Positions 37,493 through 46,070 of a DNA stretch of 64,000 nucleotides are shown piece by piece; position 1 is the stretch's first letter; each line of letters begins with the position of its first letter. Position numbers and translations under genes: made by a program. A model generated the notes under the pieces. The model made no database searches and was not told where the DNA came from. It saw nothing but the letters and a program-made list of their open reading frames with translations. The DNA is from Flavobacterium soyae (GTDB taxonomy: Bacteria; Bacteroidota; Bacteroidia; Flavobacteriales; Flavobacteriaceae): positions 1-64,000 of the forward strand of contig NZ_JAJQXA010000020.1 of NCBI RefSeq assembly GCF_021245985.1, given 5' to 3'.

Positions 37493-37770
37493 ACGTTGTT
37501 CCGTAGGAACATTTCATTGGTAGTTAAGTTTACATTAAAAACAAAGAAATAATTATAACCCGTTGGGTGTAATTAAAAAAAATCATTTAACACATAGAAA
37601 CATAGGTTTATGTGTATAAAAGAATATAAAAAGAAACATGTTTCTAACACATAGTCCCGATAGCTATCGGGATGTGTTTTAAATAAGTGAAACGCCTTTT
37701 TTGAGAGTGTTAAATCTATGTTTCTATGCGTTTAAAAATAATTATACCCAATGGGTCAATTATAATAAAG
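37493..37770. repeat. REP-like hairpin plus a large fold-back element
   Basis: A GTTCC-GTA-GGAAC hairpin followed by ATTTCATTGGTAG (about 37498-37523) resembles the hairpin-A units at 8.3 kb. Next to it a fold-back element has outer arms with ACCCGTTGGGT (about 37558-37568) and ACCCAATGGGT (about 37746-37756). The inner inverted arms are AACACATAGAAACATAG (37589-37605) and CTATGTTTCTATGCGTT (37716-37732), with an internal palindrome TCCCGATAGCTATCGGGA near 37655-37672. There is no coding capacity. Confidence 0.7.
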
Positions 37771-37876
37771 AGCTGTCTTTACTTTTGAGTGTCTCTTTTT
37801 TATTCGATTAAAATGTAAAGCTTATTTCCAGTAGCTTAAGTTGTAATACTATTAAAGATAAAAATATCTTTTTCAC

Positions 37877-37950
37877 ATGATATATATCATTCTTTATAAG
37901 AAAGTGTCGCTTTAATTTTGTTTTGATAATTGAGGAACTATACCTCAATT
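37877..37950 (+). promoter_or_regulatory. FNR-like site and promoter of narK paralog 2
   Basis: ATGATATATATCAT (37877-37890) is a perfect palindrome close to the FNR consensus TTGAT-N4-ATCAA. A -7 element TAATTTTG lies at 37913-37920. With a start near 37925 the site is centred at about -41.5, the classical class II activator position. A perfect 8-base inverted repeat (AATTGAGG at 37928-37935, CCTCAATT at 37943-37950) would begin the transcript. Confidence 0.6.
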
Positions 37951-37974
37951 AAGTCAAAAATTGATTAAAGTTTT

Positions 37975-39447
37975 ATGAGCAGTTTATCTCAATCCCACCG
38001 AATTTTATTTTTAAATACTCTCGCTTTTACAATATGTTTTGCCTGCTGGACATTAAACGGAGTTTTAATAACTTATTTAACAGATAAAGGAATTTTCAAT
38101 TTTACAGTAGTCCAAACCGGATGGCTGTTAGGAATTCCAATTCTTTCAGGTTCAATTTTCAGACTTCCAATCGGGATTTTAACAGACAAATACGGTGGTA
38201 AAATCGTTTTCTCAATTTTACTTTTATTATGCTCAATTCCACTTTTTTTACTGCCTTTTGCCAGTTCGTTTTTAAGTTTTGCTTTGCTGAGCTTTTTCTT
38301 TGGATTGGTCGGAACAAGTTTCGCAGTCGGAATTGGTTATACCTCAATCTGGTATCCAAAAGAATGGCAGGGACGAGCTTTAGGAATCTTCGGAATGGGA
38401 AATGCCGGAGCCGCAATTACCACTTTTATTGCACCAACTTTATTGAATTATTTATCTGAAAAAGACCCAATAAATGGCTGGAAAATGCTTCCTGTAATTT
38501 ATGCCATTACGCTGGTAATCATAGGAATCTTTTTTATTGTTTTTGCAAAAAATAAAACCAATCCCGGAGTTTCAAAAACAATCTCACAATTAATGTCTCC
38601 GCTTAAAAACGTGCGTGTTTGGCGTTTTGGTGCTTACTACTTTTTAGTCTTCGGATTTTTTGTGGCGTATTCACAATGGCTTCTTCCCAATTTCATGAAT
38701 GTGTACAGCACGACATTAGTTATGGGCGGAATGTTTGCAACACTTTTTAGTTTACCATCTGGAGTTATCAGGGCTTTTGGCGGCTATCTCTCAGATAAAT
38801 TTGGAGCCAGAAAAGTAATGTATTGGGTTTTAGGATCATCAATAGCCATCAGCTTTTTATTAATGTTTCCAAAAATGGAAATCTACACCGCAGGCCCAGG
38901 CGTTTTGTCAATGAATAATGGAGTTGTAACAGAAGTTTCGGCAGATAAAATAATTGTAAACAACAAAACGCATCAAATCAATACTAAGGAAGATTCAGAA
39001 ACAAACAAGGAATCTGTTTTTCCAGTAAAAAAATCATGGCAGGAAATTATTGTAAAACAAAATCAGGAAGTCAAAAAGAAAGAATTACTGGCAAAAGGAA
39101 TTACACAAATTAATTTCAGCGCCAATCTTTGGGTGTATCTGGTTTTGGTAATTCTAATTGGTATTTCGTGGGGAATTGGAAAAGCTGCCGTCTATAAACA
39201 TATTCCCGAATATTTCCCAAATGAAGTTGGGGTTGTTGGCGGAATGGTAGGTTTAATTGGCGGGCTCGGCGGATTCTTCGGCCCCATAATCTTTGGATAT
39301 CTTCTCAACTATACAGGACTTTGGACGAGTTCATGGATATTCATTTTTATAGTTTCAGTGCTTTGTCTGCTATGGATGCACAGAACGATTATTAATGCCA
39401 TGAGAAGTAAATCACCGGAGTTTACAAGAGAAATTGAAGACAAATAA
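37975..39447 (+). CDS. narK: NarK-type nitrate/nitrite MFS transporter, paralog 2
   Basis: The 490-residue protein is colinear with the upstream paralog: GIPILSGSIFRLPIGILTDK, YTSIWYPKEWQGRALGIFGM, NEVGVVGGMVGLIGGLGGFFGP. It carries the same type of insert between helices 8 and 9 (about 300-385, containing GVVTEVSADKIIVNNKTHQI and KKSWQEIIVKQNQEVKKKEL). It is the first gene of the reductase-linked unit, with an FNR-like site upstream. The third transporter starts 19 bases after its stop. Confidence 0.92.
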   Translation: MSSLSQSHRILFLNTLAFTICFACWTLNGVLITYLTDKGIFNFTVVQTGWLLGIPILSGSIFRLPIGILTDKYGGKIVFSILLLLCSIPLFLLPFASSFLSFALLSFFFGLVGTSFAVGIGYTSIWYPKEWQGRALGIFGMGNAGAAITTFIAPTLLNYLSEKDPINGWKMLPVIYAITLVIIGIFFIVFAKNKTNPGVSKTISQLMSPLKNVRVWRFGAYYFLVFGFFVAYSQWLLPNFMNVYSTTLVMGGMFATLFSLPSGVIRAFGGYLSDKFGARKVMYWVLGSSIAISFLLMFPKMEIYTAGPGVLSMNNGVVTEVSADKIIVNNKTHQINTKEDSETNKESVFPVKKSWQEIIVKQNQEVKKKELLAKGITQINFSANLWVYLVLVILIGISWGIGKAAVYKHIPEYFPNEVGVVGGMVGLIGGLGGFFGPIIFGYLLNYTGLWTSSWIFIFIVSVLCLLWMHRTIINAMRSKSPEFTREIEDK

Positions 39448-39466
39448 TTTAATAAAAATAGAAATA

Positions 39467-41059
39467 ATGAAAACTTGGTTAGACAAATGGGAACCGGAAG
39501 ATGAAGGATTTTGGAACTCTGGCGGAAGTAAAATTGCATGGAGAACATTAACAATAACAACATTAACATTAATCTTATCATTTGCCTCTTGGTTTATGAT
39601 GAGCGTAATAGCCGTTAAATTACCCGGCTTGGGATTTAATTTTTCAAAAGATCAGCTTTTTTGGTTAACGGCAATTCCTGGATTAGCAGCCGGATTTCTT
39701 CGAATAATTCACACTTTTATATTACCCATATTTGGAACACGTCACGTCGTTTCTTTTGCAACAGCAATTAAATTAATTCCCGTAATCGGAATTGGTTTTG
39801 CCGTTATGGATGTAAATACACCTTTTTGGGTATTTGCTGTTTTAGCATTTACAACAGGTTTTGGAGGAGGTGATTTTTCATCTTACATGCCAAGCACAAG
39901 CCTGTTTTTTCCAAAAAGATTAAAAGGAACAGCACTGGGAATTCAGGCGGGCATAGGAAATTTTGGTGTTTCGATAGCACAATTTGTAACGCCGCTGATA
40001 ATTAGTGTCGGGATTTATGGAGCGTCAACCGTATTTACAAGTGTAGATTCTAAAGAAGTTGTAACTGTTTTTCAAAACTCTACTGTAGAAAAACAAAAAG
40101 AGGTTTTTGCATCACTTGATGCAGAAATACAAACCAAAATACTTTCTAACGTAAAACAAAACGTAGTTGATTCAGTAAGTACAGCGGTACATTCTACAGA
40201 TAAAACAATTGTTTTTACTTCATTGCCTGTAAAAGCAAAGGCAAAAGCAATCGCCAATGCAAACCCAAAACTGGCAGAAAAAATATTAAATCAAATCAAT
40301 CTGGAAAATACCGCCGTTAAAAATACACCAATTTATTTGCAGTCAGCGGCATTTTGGTTTGCACCATTTTTAATTCTTTTAGCCATTGTAAGCTGGTTTT
40401 ATTTGAGAAGTATACCAATGAAAGCCTCTATCAAAGAACAGCTGGATATATTTTCAAATAAACACACTTGGTACTGCACGATTACTTATGTAATGACTTT
40501 TGGAACTTTTGCAGGACTTTCGGCAGCTTTTCCTTTAATGATTAAATTTTTATACGGAGATTTTCCAAATGCACCAGATCCGTTAGTATATGCATTTTAC
40601 GGGCCGCTAATTGGTTCAGCCAGCCGAATTGCTTTTGGTTTTGTGGCAGATAAAGTGGGCGGGGCCATCTTAACAACCATAACAGGTTTAGGAATTTTAG
40701 CCGGAGCTGTAATTTTGGTAACACAAGGATTAGTTGCGCCAACAAGCATGGATCAGTTTCCACTTTTTGTAGCCGTAATTCTGGGAATGTTCTTCTTTAC
40801 CGGAATTGGAAACGCAGGAACTTTTAGACAATACCCAATTATTTTTGCCGAAAATCAGCGTCAGGCAGCTGGAGTTATTGGCTGGACAGCTGCAATTGCC
40901 GCATTTGGACCTTTTATATTTTCTAAACTAATAGGAAATAATATTTCTGCTAATGGTACTGTAAATCAATTTTTTATTGGTGTTTGTTTTTTCACTATAT
41001 TAGCTACAGGTATCAATTGGTGGTTCTACAATCGTAAAAATTGCGAGAAACCAAGTTAA
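39467..41059 (+). CDS. narK: NarK-type nitrate/nitrite MFS transporter, paralog 3
   Basis: The protein has about 530 residues, started at MKTWLDKWEPEDEGFWN, which is the usual NarK-like N-terminus. A frame to 39434 would overlap the upstream gene. Nitrate porter motifs include GFGGGDFSSYMPSTSLFFPK and GIQAGIGNFGVSIAQFVTP in the first half and GIGNAGTFRQYPIIF in the second. A soluble insert of about 95 residues (about 190-285, VDSKEVVTVFQNSTVEKQKE onward) interrupts the middle loop. Its sequence differs from the inserts of the other two paralogs. Together the proteins could form a NarK1/NarK2-type pair, one for nitrate uptake and one for nitrate/nitrite antiport. Confidence 0.9.
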   Translation: MKTWLDKWEPEDEGFWNSGGSKIAWRTLTITTLTLILSFASWFMMSVIAVKLPGLGFNFSKDQLFWLTAIPGLAAGFLRIIHTFILPIFGTRHVVSFATAIKLIPVIGIGFAVMDVNTPFWVFAVLAFTTGFGGGDFSSYMPSTSLFFPKRLKGTALGIQAGIGNFGVSIAQFVTPLIISVGIYGASTVFTSVDSKEVVTVFQNSTVEKQKEVFASLDAEIQTKILSNVKQNVVDSVSTAVHSTDKTIVFTSLPVKAKAKAIANANPKLAEKILNQINLENTAVKNTPIYLQSAAFWFAPFLILLAIVSWFYLRSIPMKASIKEQLDIFSNKHTWYCTITYVMTFGTFAGLSAAFPLMIKFLYGDFPNAPDPLVYAFYGPLIGSASRIAFGFVADKVGGAILTTITGLGILAGAVILVTQGLVAPTSMDQFPLFVAVILGMFFFTGIGNAGTFRQYPIIFAENQRQAAGVIGWTAAIAAFGPFIFSKLIGNNISANGTVNQFFIGVCFFTILATGINWWFYNRKNCEKPS

Positions 41060-41088
41060 AAAAGTAATCATTAAATTAAAAATTAAGG

Positions 41089-42138
41089 ATGAAAGATAAA
41101 ACATACAATACCAAAGCCTTACTTGTTGCAACACTAGTTTCTATACTTACAATTATATTGGTGTTTTACGGATCAAGACAATTACAAAACTTTGATGCAG
41201 CATTAGTTACCTATTTATTCGGAACCGTTTTCGCCTTCTTCGGAATCGTGTATCGGTATACCGTTTGGCTGCAAAGACCTCCAACGTGGATGTATTTTAA
41301 AAGAAGTCTTAAATTTCTTTTTACTGGAAAAATAATTTCGCATTTATGGTTTCTGGGGAAAGAATCCGTTCAAAACATTGTCGTTCAAAAGTTTATATAC
41401 CCAAGAAGCAAATGGCGCTGGTTTGCCCATTTTTGTATAGCAATAGGATGTTTATCGGCTTTTGCCATAACAATTCCGCTAACATTTGGATGGATTCACT
41501 TTACGCTCGCACCAAATTCAATTTCCATTTACGAAGCACATTTCTTCGGATTTAAAATGATGGATTTTCAAATAAATTCATTTCTGGCTTTTCTGATTTT
41601 CCATGCCTTAAACTGGTCATCATGGTTAGTAATAATAGGTTCTGTTTATTATTTAAGAAGAAGGTTAACCAACCCCGGATTAATTGCAACACAGACTTTT
41701 GAAGGCGATTTATTGCCCTTAATTTTATTAATCGCGATTTCAGTTACAGGATTATGTTTAACATATTCCTATCAATTCATGAAAGGTTTTGCATATGATT
41801 TTCTTGCCGTAATTCATGCCGTAACCGTAATTATGTTTTTGATTTGGATTCCGTTTGGAAAATTCTTCCATATCATTCAGCGTCCGGCGCAAATAGGAGC
41901 ACATATTTACAAGCAGGAAGGAATCAAAAAAGGAATGGCAGTCTGCCCTCATACCGGAGAAGAATTTGCAACCCAGCTTCATATCAATGATTTAAAAATC
42001 GTAACCAAAGAACTAGGTTTTGATTTTACCCACGAAGACGGAACTTCTCACCTCGATTTAAGCCCAGAAGGAAAAAGATCCCGCCTGGCACAAGCACACT
42101 TAAAAGCCAGACAAGAAGGCGGAAATTTATTTGGATAA
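41089..42138 (+). CDS. NarI-like cytochrome b membrane subunit
   Basis: The 349-residue protein has six or so hydrophobic helices and a soluble C-terminal tail of about 80 residues. The segment IHAVTVIMFLIWIPFGKFFH with IIQRP resembles the last heme-binding helix of NarI/DsrM/HdrC-type cytochromes. Further intramembrane histidines (FAHFC, IFHALNW) could supply the remaining ligands. It probably oxidises quinol and feeds the adjacent molybdenum enzyme. It lies between the transporter gene (29 bases upstream) and the reductase gene. Heme content is inferred. Confidence 0.7.
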   Translation: MKDKTYNTKALLVATLVSILTIILVFYGSRQLQNFDAALVTYLFGTVFAFFGIVYRYTVWLQRPPTWMYFKRSLKFLFTGKIISHLWFLGKESVQNIVVQKFIYPRSKWRWFAHFCIAIGCLSAFAITIPLTFGWIHFTLAPNSISIYEAHFFGFKMMDFQINSFLAFLIFHALNWSSWLVIIGSVYYLRRRLTNPGLIATQTFEGDLLPLILLIAISVTGLCLTYSYQFMKGFAYDFLAVIHAVTVIMFLIWIPFGKFFHIIQRPAQIGAHIYKQEGIKKGMAVCPHTGEEFATQLHINDLKIVTKELGFDFTHEDGTSHLDLSPEGKRSRLAQAHLKARQEGGNLFG

Positions 42139-42300
42139 TTATAAAGGTTTCAAGTTTCAGGTTTCAGGTTTCAAGTTCCGCACAGAACGTGAGACCTAAA
42201 ACAAAACAAATAAAATTATAAAAGTTTCAAGTTTGAGGTTTCAAGTTTCACGTTCTATGAGCAAACTTGAAACATGAAACTTGAAACAAAACAAACAAAA
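42139..42300. repeat. Stuttered TTTCAAG/CTTGAAA fold-back repeat
   Basis: Degenerate 7-8 base units (TTTCAAG, TTTCAGG) in direct repetition are followed by the inverse units (CTTGAAACATGAAACTTGAAA) just before the reductase start. The whole gap can fold back on itself. Similar stuttered units occur near 60892-60945. Confidence 0.65.
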
Positions 42301-42307
42301 ATTAGAC

Positions 42308-44524
42308 ATGGCAAAACTACCCGTATCAACTGAAAAAATAATTGAAGCATTTGGTCCGCATTTAAATTATGCGCCTGTAGATGGTTACGATGGAAGAGAC
42401 GAACCAGATGATGTTGTAAAAACACATTGCTGTTTTTGCGGAATGCAGTGCGGAATTCAGTTATTAGTGAAAGAAAATAAAGTAGTAGGTTTTGAACCGT
42501 GGATGGAATTTCCGTTTAACGAAGGACGTTTGTGTCCAAAAGGTGTTCAAAGATATCTTCAAAATAATCACCCAGACCGACTTTTACATCCGATACAAAG
42601 AGTAGAAGGAAAAGGGTTTGAAAAAGTTTCATGGGATGATGCCATGGATAAAACTATTTCTGAAATAAAACGCATTCAGGAAAAATACGGAAAACATGCA
42701 TTCTCCATGTTATCTGGAGTTTCATTAACCAATGAAAAAAGTTATTTAGTTGGAAAATTTGCCCGTGTTGCTTTAAAAACAAGAAACCTCGATTATAACG
42801 GAAGACTTTGTATGGTAAGTGCCGGAGCCGGAAATAAAAAAGCATTTGGTTTAGACCGTGCTTCAAACAATTATTCTGATTTAGAATATGCCGAAGTAAT
42901 TATAGTTACGGGAGCAAACATCAGCGAAACTTTCCCAACCCTAACACATTGGATTTGGAAAGCAAGAGATCGCGGAGCAAAATTAATTGTAATCGATCCA
43001 AGAATGATTCCGCTGGCAAGAACTGCCGATATTCATCTCGATGTAAAACCCGGAACAGATTCTGCTTTATATGGCGCAATGCTGAAATATTTGGTAGATC
43101 ACGACATGCTAGATCATGATTTTATTGATAATTATACATCAGGATTTCAGGAAACAATCGATGCTGTTAAAGATTATACTTTGGAATGGGCAGAAGAAGT
43201 GACCGGAATTGACAAAGAAAAAATTAAAGCCGCCGCCGAGTTATGGGGAAAAGCTAAAACAAGCTTTTTACTGCACGCGCGCGGAATCGAACATCATTCA
43301 AAAGGTGTTGATAATGTTTTAGGCTGTATCAATCTCGTTTTAGCAACAGGAAGAATAGGTAAACCTTATTGCGGTTACGGAACAATTACCGGACAAGGAA
43401 ACGGTCAGGGTGGAAGAGAACATGGACATAAATGCGATCAATTGCCTGGAAACAGAGATATTGAAAATCCCGAACATAGAAAATACATTTCTGAAGTTTG
43501 GGGAATCGATGAAAAAGATTTACCCGGAAAAGGACTCACCGCTTATGAAATTATAGAAGCCATTCATAGAGATGAAATCAAAGGATTAATTTCGATTTGC
43601 TTCAATCCGCTGGTTTCACTCCCAAACAATAATTATGTACGTTCGGCACTAGAAAAATTAGAATTTTATGTTTGTATCGATTTCTTTTTGAATGAAACTG
43701 CAAGGCATGCCGATATTGTTTTGGCAGGATCTTTACAGGAAGAAGAAGAAGGAACAACAACTTCTGCAGAAGGAAGAGTGATCAGAATCAGGCAAGCGGT
43801 TACGCCTCCGGGAGAAGCACGAACTGATACTTCGATTTTATTAGAAATTGCAGAACGTTTGGGCGAAAAAGATAAATTCACGTACGATAATAGCGAACAA
43901 ATTTTCAACGAACTGCGTGTCGCTTCAAAAGGCGGAACAGCAGATTATTTCGGAATCACCTATAAAAAAGTAGAAGATAATATGGGCGTTTTTTGGCCTT
44001 GTCCAACAGAAGATCATCCCGGAACACCAAGATTATGGGAAGATAAAAAGTTTAAAACCCCAGACGGAAAAGCGCATTTTAATCCCGCACCTTATAAACT
44101 TCCGGGCGAAGTTACCGATGAAGAATATCCAATAACATTAACAACAGGCCGTGTAGTTTCACAATATTTAAGCGGAACCCAAACACGCCGAATTGGAAAA
44201 CTGGTAGATCAGTTTCCAGAACCAATGTTAGAAATTCATCCTGAATTAGCTGCAAAATACAGAATCAAACAAAGAGAATTAGTAAGAGTGGCAACGAGAA
44301 GAGGCGAAGGAACTTTTCCTGCAAATATTGTAGAAACCATTAGAAAAGATACCGTTTTTATCCCATATCACTGGCCGGGACATAAATCGGCGAATCAATT
44401 AACGCCGGGAACTTTAGATCCAATTTCTAAAATTCCGGAGTTTAAAGTCTGTGCCTGTTTATTAGATCCTCAGGGAAAAATAGCGCCGCCGGCCAAAGAA
44501 TCTGAAGCGTATGCAAGTGTTTAA
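42308..44524 (+). CDS. Molybdopterin nitrate reductase catalytic subunit, cytoplasmic type
   Basis: The protein has about 738 residues, started at ATG 42308. A TTG in the repeat at 42281 could add nine residues. The N-terminal [4Fe-4S] motif is C-x2-C-x3-C (CFCGMQC, about 41-48) with the fourth Cys in GRLCPKG (about 76). The putative Mo-ligand cysteine is in NGRLCMVSAG (about 168). Molybdopterin domains follow (GANISETFPTLTHW, TGQGNGQGGREHGH) and a C-terminal dinucleotide-binding domain (TTGRVVSQYLSGTQTRR). There is no Tat signal. It resembles the NasA/NarB branch but sits with NarI-like, ferredoxin and Rieske partners, suggesting a respiratory role. Nitrate as substrate is supported by the NarK genes. 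Confidence 0.85.
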   Translation: MAKLPVSTEKIIEAFGPHLNYAPVDGYDGRDEPDDVVKTHCCFCGMQCGIQLLVKENKVVGFEPWMEFPFNEGRLCPKGVQRYLQNNHPDRLLHPIQRVEGKGFEKVSWDDAMDKTISEIKRIQEKYGKHAFSMLSGVSLTNEKSYLVGKFARVALKTRNLDYNGRLCMVSAGAGNKKAFGLDRASNNYSDLEYAEVIIVTGANISETFPTLTHWIWKARDRGAKLIVIDPRMIPLARTADIHLDVKPGTDSALYGAMLKYLVDHDMLDHDFIDNYTSGFQETIDAVKDYTLEWAEEVTGIDKEKIKAAAELWGKAKTSFLLHARGIEHHSKGVDNVLGCINLVLATGRIGKPYCGYGTITGQGNGQGGREHGHKCDQLPGNRDIENPEHRKYISEVWGIDEKDLPGKGLTAYEIIEAIHRDEIKGLISICFNPLVSLPNNNYVRSALEKLEFYVCIDFFLNETARHADIVLAGSLQEEEEGTTTSAEGRVIRIRQAVTPPGEARTDTSILLEIAERLGEKDKFTYDNSEQIFNELRVASKGGTADYFGITYKKVEDNMGVFWPCPTEDHPGTPRLWEDKKFKTPDGKAHFNPAPYKLPGEVTDEEYPITLTTGRVVSQYLSGTQTRRIGKLVDQFPEPMLEIHPELAAKYRIKQRELVRVATRRGEGTFPANIVETIRKDTVFIPYHWPGHKSANQLTPGTLDPISKIPEFKVCACLLDPQGKIAPPAKESEAYASV

Positions 44525-44542
44525 TCTATAAAAAAGGAAGTT

Positions 44543-45112
44543 ATGAATTTGACCAATTTTAATACAAACGAAGAGTTTTTTGTAGATATGCAGCGCTGCA
44601 TTGGCTGTAAAGCCTGCGAAATGGCCTGTGCCGAATGTGAAACCAACGGCCAGCAAACCTTAATTAGCGTGAATTATGTAGATCGTTCGTCGACAATTCA
44701 AACCACAGTTCAGGTTTGTATGCACTGCGAAGATCCGGTTTGTGCCAATGTATGTCCGGCCGATGCAATTTCGCAAGATGAGTTTGGTATAGTACATACT
44801 GCAAATACCGAAAGATGTATAGGATGTTCGAACTGTGTTATGGCTTGTCCTTTTGGAGTTCCGAAAAAAGTCGAAGAATACGATTTAATGATGAAATGCA
44901 CGATGTGTTATGACAGAACTAGCGTAGGCAAAAAACCAATGTGCGCCACAGTTTGTCCAAGCGGTGCATTGTTTTACGGAACAAGAGAACAAATCGAAGA
45001 AATGAGACCGAATAGTACGCCAATCAATAATTTTATTTTTGGACAGGAAAAAGTCAAAACTAAAGTCAATATTATGATGCCAAAAGGCAGTACCGAATTA
45101 AGAATTTATTAA
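44543..45112 (+). CDS. Four-cluster ferredoxin-like electron transfer subunit
   Basis: The 189-residue protein has 17 cysteines in four groups: CIGCKACEMAC (19-29), CMHCEDPVCANVC (59-71), CIGCSNCVMAC (92-102) and CTMC with CATVC (119-138). This is the DmsB/NrfC/PhsB pattern binding four [4Fe-4S] clusters. It has no signal peptide and so should lie in the cytoplasm with the catalytic subunit encoded 18 bases upstream. It would pass electrons from the membrane subunits to the molybdenum site. Confidence 0.9.
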   Translation: MNLTNFNTNEEFFVDMQRCIGCKACEMACAECETNGQQTLISVNYVDRSSTIQTTVQVCMHCEDPVCANVCPADAISQDEFGIVHTANTERCIGCSNCVMACPFGVPKKVEEYDLMMKCTMCYDRTSVGKKPMCATVCPSGALFYGTREQIEEMRPNSTPINNFIFGQEKVKTKVNIMMPKGSTELRIY

Positions 45113-45121
45113 ACCAGAATC

Positions 45122-45634
45122 ATGTCAAAAGAAGATAATTTAAATCAAAACTGGAAAAAAGATTTCCCCATAAAAAAACAGGAATCAACTCAGGTCAGCC
45201 GACGCGATTTTGCTAAATTCCTGACTTTTGTTTCAGGCGGATTAATGGTAGGAAGCGGATTCGTAACCGCAAAAGCTTTTTTATTGCCAAAAGAGGAAGT
45301 GCAAGGTGAACATTTTATATGCAATAAGGAAGATGTTCCTGTGGGCGGAACTCGTGGTTTTGTTTTAGAAGGAAGTACAATTCCGTATATATTAATTCAC
45401 TTAGAAAGCGGCGAATTTAGAGCCTACGAGCAAAAATGTACGCATCTTTCGTGTTCCGTATTTTACAAACCCGGAACCGGAATTATACATTGTCCTTGTC
45501 ACGAAGGTTCATTTGATGCCATGACAGGCGATGTAATTGCAGGTCCGCCGCCAAGAGCTTTACCGCAGTTAGAAGTTGTATTTAAAGAAAATGCTGTTTT
45601 TGTTAAAGCATTAATCGAGAAAAAAGACAGCTAA
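45122..45634 (+). CDS. Rieske [2Fe-2S] protein with Tat signal anchor
   Basis: The 170-residue protein has a twin-arginine motif SRRDFAKFLT (Arg27-Arg28) followed by a hydrophobic segment, so the folded domain should be exported and remain anchored. Rieske ligands are present as C-T-H (Cys106, His108) and C-P-C-H (Cys124, His127), with Cys111 and Cys126 available for the stabilising disulfide of bc1-type Rieske proteins. It starts 9 bases after the ferredoxin gene. A Rieske plus cytochrome b pairing recalls haloarchaeal Nar clusters, but here the reductase itself lacks an export signal. Confidence 0.9.
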   Translation: MSKEDNLNQNWKKDFPIKKQESTQVSRRDFAKFLTFVSGGLMVGSGFVTAKAFLLPKEEVQGEHFICNKEDVPVGGTRGFVLEGSTIPYILIHLESGEFRAYEQKCTHLSCSVFYKPGTGIIHCPCHEGSFDAMTGDVIAGPPPRALPQLEVVFKENAVFVKALIEKKDS

Positions 45635-45659
45635 GATTGTATAATTTAAATTTATAGAT

Positions 45660-45908
45660 ATGAGTACTTTTAGACGAAGCCAGAACCGCGCTAACCCTAA
45701 TAAGCTGAACAATATACTTTCGACACTTATTTTTATTCTGATTTTAAATGTCAGCATTCAAATCTGGCTTTTATATGCATCCTTAAATAATGCATTAGAA
45801 AATAATAAGGAAATATTAATTCCTGCCTTTATAGCTTCAGCAATACTATTTTTTATTGGTTTTGCATGGTTATATTACCTTCCAAAAGGTAATTTTAAAA
45901 GAAAGTAA
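45660..45908 (+). CDS. 82-residue two-helix membrane protein
   Basis: A basic N-terminus (RRSQNRANPNK) is followed by two hydrophobic helices (about 20-41 and 52-72) and a lysine-rich tail. I do not recognise the family with confidence. It ends the nitrate reductase unit, 25 bases after the Rieske gene, so it may be an assembly factor or small membrane subunit of the complex. No conserved histidine or cysteine suggests a cofactor. Confidence 0.7.
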   Translation: MSTFRRSQNRANPNKLNNILSTLIFILILNVSIQIWLLYASLNNALENNKEILIPAFIASAILFFIGFAWLYYLPKGNFKRK

Positions 45909-46014
45909 ATCAAACACTTCAACTTTAAAAGCTATTTGATTTTTTCGCTCGGTATTTAAAAGAATTAAGCTAAATTTATATTTTTAAAAAATTTAGGCAC
46001 TTAATTGATTTAAC

Positions 46015-46036
46015 TAAGTAAAAATACTTATATTTG
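46015..46036 (+). promoter_or_regulatory. Predicted Crp/Fnr-family site and promoter of moeA
   Basis: TAAGTA-AAAA-TACTTA (46015-46030) is a perfect palindrome whose last two bases begin the -7 element TATATTTG (46029-46036). The same site/-7 arrangement, with identical 2-base overlap, occurs in front of the assimilatory nitrate reductase on the minus strand at 60065-60086. The inferred start is about 30 bases before the moeA ATG. Confidence 0.65.
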
Positions 46037-46070
46037 TAATAAGTATTTTTTGCTTGCAAAAATAACACGA

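Noticed and set aside
42281..42307. TTG start nine codons upstream for the nitrate reductase
   Set aside because: It lies inside the stuttered repeat. The ATG at 42308 is the more natural start. Neither choice creates a Tat signal.
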